Shown here: one piece after another, positions 12,501 to 23,200 of the stretch
How positions within the stretch are numbered: the stretch's first letter is position 1
Layout: each line of letters opens with the position of its first letter
NCBI GenBank assembly: GCA_017562135.1
Contig: QEYB01000999.1
Coordinates: 434,001 to 498,000 of the forward strand
DNA length: 64,000 bases
From: Dipylidium caninum
Taxonomy: Eukaryota > Platyhelminthes > Cestoda > Cyclophyllidea > Dipylidiidae
Reading direction: 5' to 3'
Translations under genes and position numbers: made by a program
Notes under the pieces: model-generated
What the model saw: the letters and a program-made list of their open reading frames with translations, nothing else
Database searches by the model: none
What the model was told of the DNA's origin: nothing

Positions 12501-15091
12501 CGCAATGTGACACAGTGAAGAGGCATTTAGCTACCCACATGCAACAGAACGCTCGAGCAATATCAGGATCCCCGGGACAGCAGATCTCAGCACTACAATA
12601 TCTGTCCCGCTGCCATTCCACGAGGTGGTAGAGGAAAAAGGTGTCTTCAATGAGAAACGGTCGAGCACATTCATGAGCCAATTTTAGCATTTTGGTAATT
12701 GGGAAGCTAAGGACCCACGCGACTGAGACTGATGGGGAGCAGGTCGCTCCGGAGTGTCCTTGTAGCCAAGTGCCGAGGCGTCGACACGATCCTTCTGAAC
12801 GCCATACTTCCCGCCAAATCCCATGGAGTAGTCCTTTTGTGAAGAGTGTTTCGACAGCTCCTCTTGGTGACCATAACCGACAGCTTTCTGAATTATACAA
12901 ATGGAGAAGATTGCACGTTATAGCCCGAACAACCTCACGATTTATTCTCTACGAGTTAACGCCAAGAGGGTTCATATAAAGCATAACTTTATAATTACAT
13001 GAGTCTCTCAAATCACACTCTTCCGCCCCCCCACCCCCACCCTAAGTTCCTTTCAAGCCTCTATGACCCTGCAGATGTTGACTTTACCTTCGGCGCTTCC
13101 AAAGCTCAATGCAAAGCCGCTTGTGTTAACCTACTAATAAGCAAATATTTAGAACGGAGCCAACTTGCCTTGTCCTGTCGATCCAATTGGACACCATAAC
13201 TTCCACCGAAACCCTGGGAGTAGTCCGTTTGAGAGGAGTGTTTTTGCGTCGCCGATTGATAGTCCGAGCCGACGGCACTCTGGTGAGGCGAGGAGAGAAA
13301 GTAGGAGAATGGAGTAGCTGAGCCATTATCCACATTAGCAGTTAAACAATGACCCTAGAAACCTCGAGAAATGTCGAAACAGGTGGCTTAGCGCAAAAAT
13401 CGCTTGCTAGCGATTTCGAAAAATAGTAACCTGCCTGATGTATAAGGATGATGGACCCAAGGAAGGAAATGAAAGGGCGCTCGAGATGTATTAACCTTCT
13501 CCTTTCGTCCCAACTCCGAGAGGGCCACTTACGACTGTCGCCAAGAGGGGATGCTTATAGGTAAAGAGCAGGCGAACAGCAAGGGTCAACTACTGTTCTT
13601 GCCCTGGCTCAAGGACAGCGAAACTAACTGCTACCTGACAGTCTGAACGACAAAATTCCGATGAAAAAAGAAGTATACCAGTGGCAAGTTAAGCGGCGAA
13701 AAAAAAGACAAGGTAAAACACCCTTGTCTAAGCACCCACATAGTACACTTTGGCAAGAATACACGAAATGTCGATGTGCGCATGATAATTTGATGTGGTG
13801 TGGAAAGATTTGGCAGTAATTAAGTCATACGACTAAGGGGACGAAGCAAATCGAATTGGGAAGTTTGCTGCTGCTGTCACGGCATACTTTTTAATCAACA
13901 TTCAGCGTGACCTTGAGAGTTAGGTACTGCGAGAGTTTAGTCTCTGACGCAGACAAAAACACACGCAAGTACACACAGCCACACATTAAAAAATTGCAGG
14001 AGCAAACACCTTGTTTTTCACATGATGGAGAATGGAACATGAAGAGAAAAGTAGACTAGAGGCCAAGTAAAATCGACACAAAAAAATTAATGAAGAGAGA
14101 AGGAAATAAACCTTTATCGAAATTCAGAGCAGATGAGAGTCTAGGTGACTTGCTCTAACATACTACACGCAGGGCAGACGAGCAAAAGGCAAGTGCAGAC
14201 GACAACACTCCAAGTCTATACTATACGAATACGGCTATTAATTACGAATAGGCCTCTCTCAATAAATATGAAATTTGAAAACCATTTTGAGAATCCCTTA
14301 GGGACACATCAATGTTTAAAGAAACATAGAAAATAAAACAGTAGCGACATTCTCGAACCATCTCTGTGCTGAGTGCACCCGATAAGATTAGATATAATTG
14401 AAGTCACATTCAAGGATATGGCAGCAATGGCCATCAAATTTATAGTATGAAGTCGGAAACAACGCCTCCGAAACGACTTTGCAATTATGGATTCTCTACA
14501 CTGGGTCAAAAAGGTAACCACTTATAACGTAAACAGTCAGGTTAGGCTCAACGGCGTCAATCGAAATATGATAAAAGTGCAGAAGCCAAGGCGAAAAAAG
14601 AAAAGCATATTTTTTCGTACTAATATATGTGATATCTATTCGGACGATGAGGTTGACGACAACAAAATTTTGTAGGACAACCGAAATATGTAAAAGTAAG
14701 AGGTCTGCAGTTCGAGAAAAATTTTGGAACTCGCCTTATCCATTCGGTCCTTTTCGACACCAAATTTTCCTCCATAACCGTATGCAGCGCTGGGAATGGA
14801 ATTCTTCTTGCTTTCCGCATCCGACCTCAATACACTTTGACGCAGATGATCCATACTGCAGTAATGAGTAAAGGACAGCACAGTAAGTAATGAAATAATC
14901 CTAATATATGAAGCACAACTTTTCTCGCAAAGAAATAAGTAATTTGCTCAATGGGTACGAATTCAAGCAATTGCGACATACTCTATGTGACCAACGCGAC
15001 CTGGACCGCCTTGTACGCCGAAACGTTGTTCCATCTCATTCATAACGTTTTTGTAGCCTTGGGTAATACCCCAGTCCTCGTCATCACTCAT
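9524..15091 (-). CDS. CTTN: Cortactin, 483 aa, with two C-terminal SH3 domains
   Basis: Cortactin binds Arp2/3 and F-actin and stabilises branched actin at the cell cortex. Exons in transcript order: 15091-14982, 14855-14735, 13279-13169, 12887-12719, 11940-11783, 11468-11427, 11311-11258, 11102-11052, 10962-10933, 10857-10804, 10602-10537, 10170-10041, 9968-9747, 9657-9524; total 1452 nt. The N-terminus has an acidic DDEDW motif, as in Arp2/3 binders. Repeat region: [15 protein letters not shown] (partial unit), a 37-residue unit ([15 protein letters not shown]), and [15 protein letters not shown]. This gives about 2.5 repeats against about 6.5 in mammals. A helical [14 protein letters not shown] segment and Pro/Glu-rich micro-exons follow. 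SH3-A (about 357-408, WW at 389-390) and SH3-B (about 430-482) end in IFPANHV and IFPANYV. Family members usually have one SH3. Two introns use GC donors. The micro-exons are the least certain part. Confidence 0.92.
12306..12330. repeat. (GT)n microsatellite in a cortactin intron
   Basis: Two GTTT units are followed by about nine GT repeats, within the intron between the repeat-region and helical exons of cortactin. Confidence 0.8.
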
Positions 15092-15237
15092 CTTGCAAAA
15101 GATGAATATCATAATTCGCTGCACGGGGTTAAATCAATACAAGTATACTCTGTCACACTATGGCATCATTTTGAATAAAGATACGGTAGCCAGCCATATT
15201 GTAACACATATAACGGGAGAAGATGAAAATACTTACC
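15092..15237 (-). promoter_or_regulatory. Cortactin 5' UTR intron or trans-splice acceptor
   Basis: On the minus strand a consensus gtaagt donor follows position 15237, and a pyrimidine-rich tract ending ttttgcaag abuts the ATG at 15091. This suggests either a 5' UTR intron of about 145 nt or a spliced-leader acceptor placed directly on the start codon. The sequence alone does not decide between them. Confidence 0.4.
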
Positions 15238-18200
15238 CTTGCGAAAACGACACTTAGTTAAATGCACGTAACCGGAGGGATTCAAGCCAGCAGAAGTTCT
15301 TCTGTGAATCAAAACAAATATATATTTTCTGCTAACGTTAGAAAAACCCTAAAATACATATGCACATGACTAAAATTATTAATTTTTACTTGGGCATTTT
15401 AATAATTCAACAAATTGACGATGAGCTTACAGTGGCTTTACATACCTTGAGCCCAAGCAATGGCGTATCCTCAGTTAACAAGATCTAGTTAGCTTGGAAT
15501 TAAGACATGATGGCCATATGTGGTAATTTTTCTGCAGGATTCTCGTAAAGCCCTCTTTTTTTATTACGCGTCACGTAGCACTGTATGACCGGCTAACCTT
15601 CTTCATATGTTCTTAACCATCAAGATTGTCAAATGGTGTCCCCATAACGCTAAAGGAAACTACTTTAATTAAAATCCAAGGAAATACATTATGTAGTCAT
15701 GGGCTATTTTAGTTGATTGGATCATCATCATCATAGTTTTCATGTCAGGCTTACGTAAAGTACAACGGATGAAACCCACAGCAACACCGAGTAACATACT
15801 ATGAGCTATTTTCAGCCTCCTAAGTGTGCCGAAACGTTGAAACTACCGCAACCACAATACTAAGCCCTAGTTAATTAAGACGTTGGCTAACGTATGCAAT
15901 TTCCAATGTAGTAACAGTTCATATTAAGACCTCGCTTTAATTTATTTGATTGACCCTAATATCTTCCTGAGAATTCACTAAAACTTATATGCTTCATAAA
16001 ATTAGCCGAATATATGACTCTTGTGTCGGTAGATTCAAAGCTTTTTTCCTTTTCCAGAGCATTTTGTTCCCTGAAAATGGCCCGATTTTGTCCATAGCGT
16101 TTGCGTAATTCGGTAGCCCACTTCGATAATTTGGCATAAGTTAGGTTACAGGCGCTCATGCACTACGTCATTATCCAACACGTGTGATATTCATTGCCAG
16201 TTGCAATATCCGAAGAGTATCAGATTGCATCCCCGATCACCGCATTAAATTACACCCAGTACATTTCTTTTCGCCGCACAAATCATTTTTACTCCACACA
16301 CCAAACCACTCTTAGAGGAGATTTCATGCGCGATTCGGAGTCACAGGACTCAGAGCAGAAATGTTGGTAGGCTGTTTAGGGCACTGTAGACACATACTTT
16401 TAATGCTTTGCAGATAAGCAGATATGAGGGAAATATTCAATTTTCTACGACATTCCCACGATATGGCACACCTTAATAAAAGAATATAGCCCAATTCTGC
16501 GATAATTTACGCATGCTATTGTATACAGTCTCTGACTACTTCGTTGACGTAGTCTAGGGAAAATCACATCTTCACTTGCCCATGCACCGTGATATTTAAC
16601 GAAATTAGACAAGTGGAAAATGAAATTCTCCTCTTCTGTCCACTCCACCCTCAGATCTTCCGACCCTTTCCTCTCTACTTTGGGTAACATACTTCGGAGT
16701 CTAGATCTGCCTGTCGCCTAACCTGTCGGGATGATTCGGAGTTCATTTGTCGCTCCGCCAGGTTTCAACTCGGCTCGGGCTTACTCCGCCTTCGCTGCGA
16801 AGGCTGTCACCTCAAAATCCCTCTCCTCAACACTGCCGTGATCAGCCATGATCACGGCAATGATTCTGAGGTTGCATGTGTGGCTGTGTGTCTAACCTCG
16901 TCGCGGGCCCCGAACTCCTGTCACAATTATCATCCGAGTCGCTGGGGTGTGACACAAACTGCCCACATGGGGACGATTTATATCTGAATCGTGGTGATTC
17001 GGCTCTGGGACGCGGTCTAATTAGACCGGTGTTTACCTTTAGTGCCTTCATGCACTCGTACAGACCCACCCAAATACTCTCACACGCAAAAACAAACTCG
17101 TTGACCTATCACCTAGGTAACTAAAAATTGGGATGATATCCAATTAGCGCAAAAAATCAGACCGGGATGATTATACGCAGGTGAGGGGTGATTGTGATTT
17201 AAAAATGTGATGGAAATGAACAATTTTGGCCACTCATCCTCTATGGAGATCGAAAAGAGGGGTAGTTTTTGTGTTAAAAAGTCAACAGAAAGTTGACGGG
17301 AATCGAACAGAGAAGTGGGCAACTGCGTATCGCCTTTGGTTGAGTCAGTGAATGGACGCCATTACTACGTGATACGATGCGATGCCACCGTGTCAATGCT
17401 CATGTGAAACGGTGACGCCTAGCTTTCATCCATCCAAATCCCCGTCTAGAAAATGGTGCTCTTTTGCGAATGAGCGTATACCGATCTTTCGCTTGTCGTC
17501 AGAAGACGTCAGTTTGCATGGATACGGCAGGTGTCCGAGGTATATTCCGATCCATTTGTCCACACACCACACAGTAACATTGCATGGATACGCGAGATAT
17601 GGCAGGCGACCTCGAAAAATGGGGTACATTGGCTCTGGGGGCATATTCTGGTGGATGGTATCAGTTAAGCCACCGTCTTTTTGAACTGTCGTACAGGTAA
17701 CTGGAGACACTCATCAAATGCCCAATTAAAATTACATAAGAGATGAGTTAATTGGGCTAGAAAATATGCAAACAGAAACCACAAGTCCAGTTTGTATGAT
17801 TGCGACCTGGTGGATAATTTCGTTGGCGGGATGAGGGGCGATGGAAGACGGGACAGGGGACGGAAGGGCTGGAGAGGGTAACGAGGATTCGGAGGGGGAA
17901 ATTAAAGGCCGCTGCCTTCAGATAAAGGCACATTAGCTGAGCAGAACTGGGAAAATTTGGGGGGAAGGCGCAGTTGGGTGAATGTGCCAAGGTGGCGGTG
18001 GGAGGTGGCAGTGGAGAAAATGGGGAGGGGAGCAGGGAGCTGCGCCCGCAATGAGAGACGCGGATCGATTACAGACACAAACAGCTGTTCAAGGCCGTCG
18101 CGCCGCCAAAAAAAATCGATACATCGCGGAAGCGGGTAACATGACCCCAGAAGGAAGGGGAACCCTGCGGTTTTGATACACTTGTTCCCAAACATTTCGG

Positions 18201-20269
18201 TAGGCATCGACTTGACGACAGCAACGCTTCCACAGCTGTTATAGAAAATTGCATTTTATAATCACAAGGCATATACAACAAAAATCGAGGCGTGTTATTC
18301 ATTCCCCCCCCCTCCTCGCACGCGCCACCCCCAGCCCCCTTTCTCCTCTTCAAGTTATGTGGAAGTCTCTCGAACATGCTCGGACCTGGCGAGAATGTGA
18401 CCCGTCCGAAGATCAGAGTATTTTGTGCCCTCCACTCGCCACCTCATCGGACAAATGGCGAGGGAATGTTTTAACGCAAATCCCTTCAGCTGAGTAGAGC
18501 AGACGGCAACCTTGATTTAATTCGTCCAGTTGACTAAAGGCAAATTCGGGCTAGTTGAGCTTAGTCAATTATTCCGGTGACACGCGTCACTAAAGCTCCC
18601 CATCCTTTCTTCCTCCACCTCCTCCACATTGTTACCGTAACACTTGAATGTCTCAGCAACCACTACGAAGAGGCGGGAGGTGGAGTGAAGTTTTTCTTCT
18701 TTAATTAAGGTAAAGGGAGTTACTACCGTGGCGCCCCCTAGGGGGATTACTACTTCACTAACGTCTGCGTGAAATCCTGTCACTTGGGGTGGGTTCCGTG
18801 GGATGAGAATCTACTATCCTCTGTTAGCTAATACTGCGAGAGCATATACCTGAAAGCGAAAATCTATGATTGCGGCACATAATTTCTCTCTTCGCCTATT
18901 CGAAAGGCTTCTAGACGACACACAAATCTGTGTCGCTGCACGCACAAATGATGTATGTGAAAGACACTTGAAAAATGGGTTCCCGAGGTCACCGGGTTCG
19001 TAAGGCGACTCCCTCGACCGCATCGGACTAAGTGGATTTTCTTTTCTCACTTCAATGACCACCCGTCCCTGAAATGATTACCTTCTTCTACTATTATCCA
19101 TAGTGTTCGAGATGTGGTGAGGTTGTAGAGGATGGCTACTTCCGCGAATTGGTCATGCAAACTTCCATTCAACTATCTTCTTCCCGACGTGGTAGACTCT
19201 TTAAGAACCCTGCGTTCACCAAATCAAAGCGAAATCCCCTCCTTCGGATTACACCCTCCTGCCTCCTCCCTGCGCTAAACTCGTAACTTCTTTTCAGGCA
19301 AAGACGAGGTGCCAGAACGCTACCTGAGCACTCTTCTCACAGGCCTATATAAGAAAACAACGTCAGGCAAAAAATAGCGTGATTTATGGGCACCCGGATC
19401 CCGTGTTGCATTATACTGCCGCCTGTAAACACGTTTTCTCCTGTTCACTCAATTACTTTCTCTGAGACTGTGCATTGTGTATAGACGCACACGAGCGTAC
19501 ACGAGATTTGGTGGTCGTGGTACACTCAAATTCTCTCCACCAGGTGGTACTCATAAAATAAATCAGTAGAGCCAATGCAACTTTGAAAGGGGAGAGGACC
19601 TAATTCCCGCGTCATTAATTTGCTTCCCTTGTGGCAAATTACTGTTACCTTTTCCACTTTGATCGCTACGATTTAGTTTAAAATGCGGATAGTGGATTTG
19701 ACTGACTGCGATGAATGACTGAAGGGCACCACTAACACGATCACGATCTAATTGTTGGTGTCAGGCTGCCTCACACGCAGATTAGCGTTACTATGACCAG
19801 GAGACATCAATTGTCAGACAGGTGAAAATTAATGTGAGAACATTTCTGATGCAAAAGCTTCTCTTCTTTTGCGGGATTCACTAAAGAGTTTGAAGAATGT
19901 TTTTTGATCTCATAAAGTAAATATCAGAGTATCTCAGTATAAATCTTTGATGGGTATGTGGGATGAAGGAGTTGATAGAAAAATCAACTTTCAAAGGGAC
20001 TTCCGAAATACACACGCAGGGTAGACGTTGGAGCCAATGATAACGGGGCGCGAGCACAGGTCGAGCTACGATTGGTTAGCGCGTGCGCGCATTCCTTCAC
20101 CCCCCGGTGTGCGCGTCAGTGCCTTTGGCATAAGACGACCAATAGTTTTGCGTGCATGCGTATTGTAGCGTGATGAAAACTGACCTGAACACCATTCCTG
20201 AATAAATGAAAAATCCACTGGGTGAATCAAATCGCATTCCTTCCTGCTCAAACATTCACCCCCACCCTA
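15238..20269. other. Divergent intergenic region between cortactin and the tailless-like gene
   Basis: About 5 kb separates two head-to-head starts. I find no open frame with convincing coding composition or splice context. It contains two short perfect inverted repeats near 16788-16859, a duplicated 13-mer at 17514/17580, and an ATTGG (inverted CCAAT) near 20070 within a GC-rich stretch about 200 bp before the nuclear receptor start. It probably carries promoters for both genes. Confidence 0.5.
16834..16859. repeat. Perfect 11-bp inverted repeat, 4-nt loop
   Basis: TGCCGTGATCA and its exact reverse complement flank GCCA. A second perfect hairpin (GCCTTCG / CGAAGGC, 3-nt loop) lies just upstream at 16788-16804. 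Both sit in intergenic DNA with no adjacent gene end, so the role is unknown. Confidence 0.7.
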
Positions 20270-23200
20270 ATGTTTGCCGACTCTAACGCACCGGTTGAAA
20301 AAGCTTCCGCCAGTGACTTCCAACAGCCAGGAAACTCAATGGGTAAAGATGGACCCCTTCACATTTGAATTAGAGCCACTTTTGATATCTCTAACAGAAG
20401 CATTTGTCCTTTATCAGGACGGATTCTCTATGACATTCCTTGCAAAGTGTGCAAAGACCACTCTTCGGGCAAACACTATGGCATCTACGCTTGTGATGGG
20501 TAAGCTCTAACTTTTACTCACACTAAATGCCAAGATGATCTTACATATTGTTCACTTTAGTAAAATTTACTCGATCGTCTAATTTAGTGTGTAATTCTAT
20601 TCTTTTGTAGCTGTGCCGGGTTTTTCAAGGTAAGAAAAGGACTTTAATGGCGATTTCACTTTATGCCACCTTCCCTTTCTTTGCCGACCACTTAATTCTC
20701 ATCCTTCGATAAGCGATCCATTCGACGAAATAGACAGTACACCTGTAAGTCAAGAAATGGCTCCGAATTGGAGTGTCGGGTGGACAAGCCGCATCGTAAC
20801 CAATGTCGGGCGTGTCGCTTGAAGAAGTGTCTCGAAGCTGGAATGAACAAAGACTGTAAGTCGTGTTCCCTATGCAGCCTCCCTCTTTTTGCACTATTCA
20901 ATATATGCCGCCCCTCTCCATGGCCCTCTCTTCTGCCCTTTCTGACAGCCAAAATCTCCAACTCCGAGGGGTGCTAATTTTGTTAGGTTTCCCCCCTTCA
21001 GAGGAGGTGATGAGTCTCATCATTTGAGATGGGATGCGAAGTCTCCTGAGTTGTATGCACCAGGTGGAAATTGCATGATTGTGGCTCAGAAGAAAAGATC
21101 GCCTTAGAGGGCGCGGAGGTCTCCCCGACGGGGAAGGATTTAGAGTCTCGAGGCTTGTGAGACGGTGTAAGAATGAGGTAGAAAACAATACACTATCCGC
21201 TCGGTGATTCGCGTCAGCTCAAATGTATCAAGAGTAATAATTGTGATTCACCCGTGAATTTATTACCATACCTTGTGTCGGTCCTCCGACAGTCCCTCGT
21301 CCCGCAAATGAGCGTCTAATTGCAAGAAATCAGAGCAAGAACCGATGGAGGCTGAATTGATATGAGTACTATGGCATGGGCAAAACGGCCCTCTTCTCGG
21401 CCACCTGCGACATCTGGCGATATCGAAAACTCAACTCGTTCCTCGTCTATTTACGCGAGTTTCTTGCGGTTGCAACAATTCAAAATGCTGTTTAGTCGGC
21501 CTACAAGCATTTACCGTGGTCCACTTGGCGGAATTTCAGTCAACAAATCCCAAGTCTCACACAAGTTACACGCTCGGGCAAGCGCCCGCCGCACAGGCAA
21601 GTGGATGATTCAAGATGGCGCCAGACTAGAACAGGTGTGAAGTTGAGTTTTCAGACAGGAGTACACTAATTGTGCCGAGACCACACACACATGCAAATAA
21701 CGCGTATGTCCACTTCTCGCCTGCCTGCCTGCCTGCCTCGTCGCCGTAAACCACACTGCAAGTCACTATCGCGGAAAGGACCTGGTTAGCGTCCTAGTTG
21801 CCATATGACTCTCGAGGTCCCCTTCGAGCCGACCGCGATGGGGAGTGGAAAGGAGGAGGGCAAGAGTTGGACGGCACGGATTGGCTGGAGCCCTGGCAAA
21901 GCATTCTTGACCTTTGAATGCAGTGTCTGCCACAAGGAACGGAGCCCGGGGACGTCTGTCAACGATAGCGCCAGAGGCAGCTTATAGGAAGCCGGAAGTG
22001 AAGCTTCTCGCCTACTTGAATGGAGTAAAATTGAGGTGGTGGGAGAGGAGGTGGCGGATGTTTGGATGCAGGGAAGGTAGTGGAATCGCGTCGGAAATAA
22101 CAGAATTCCCATGGGCGGGGTGGAGATGTGAGCGTGAGAAAAGTAGGGTAAGACCGCCCATTGGGACAATTAACGAAGGTATTCGCTGTGAACACACACA
22201 CGCATGTGGGAGCCAAAGCGCGGGGAAGTTGTTCTGTTATTTGCTGGGTGATGATTGACTGAGACGTGTGTACTGGTCAACAAGTCACGTTTACTATAGG
22301 GGTGCCTTCACATCGTGAAATTTTCACATCGCGTACGGTTGTGTGTCTGTCTCTTTCTATGCCTCTCCCTCTCGGTTTGTGTGTATACGTGCGTGCGTGT
22401 GTTGTGATAACGGTGACAACACACTCATCATTAACGGTTTCACGTGCACGTAAACAAATAGAACAACAGAAGGCGTGAGAGAACACTTTCATCTGCTGGA
22501 GGTTAGGAATGGCTTAGGAGCTTGACGAAACGTCGTAATGGTCTACACTTGTAACCTCGGCCCTTTCGGAATTCAGCAGATGAAAGTCAATTTTGCTCAA
22601 CTAATCACAACGCTAAGTACACTCAAGGCGGTTCTGACCCAGCCGAGTGTATTCATCCCATTCACTTTAAAATTCGAGTGTGATTACTCAACTTCTCGAC
22701 TGAAATGGATTTTGTGATTGACCTATAAAGAATTTCGAGTGTTGTTTCAAAGTCGTCTCCATTAGGATGCCCAAATCGTCTGATTGCCGTCCTACCTCCT
22801 AAACTCACTCCCTCCCCGCGCCTTTCCGGCCCAATTTAATCCCTCACCTAGACGAGTGAGTACCTCGACCATGTTGACTAAACACGCCACTCATTGGTCG
22901 CTGCGGTTTTACTAAGTTCAAGAGGGGCGCTCTGATTGGCTGAAAGGTCTATTGGGTAATCAGACGGTTTGAAGAGGGCCTGACCCCAGTGAAAGGCGGA
23001 AATCAAATGAGTATATGCTAATTCCCTTCCAGTTCCTCTAATTGAGGCTACTAACCATCTAATAAAGTGTAACCCCACGACCTGCCTGTCCCGACTTTAG
23101 TCCCACTCTCCGGTCGTCCACTGAGGTTATAGAATTTCATTGCGAGAGGCAATAAAAAGGGAAAAAGCGGCGCCAACATTTAGACCTGACAACCAACGTG

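Noticed and set aside
12475..12900. 141-aa minus-strand frame overlapping the cortactin repeat exon
   Set aside because: It is a shadow frame: the cortactin repeat is read in another frame with exact splice sites.
15956..16159. Minus-strand frame with a KWATELRKRYGQNRAIF-like helix upstream of cortactin
   Set aside because: It lies upstream of the cortactin start, has no phase-compatible splice into it and no recognised family, so it was not kept as an exon.
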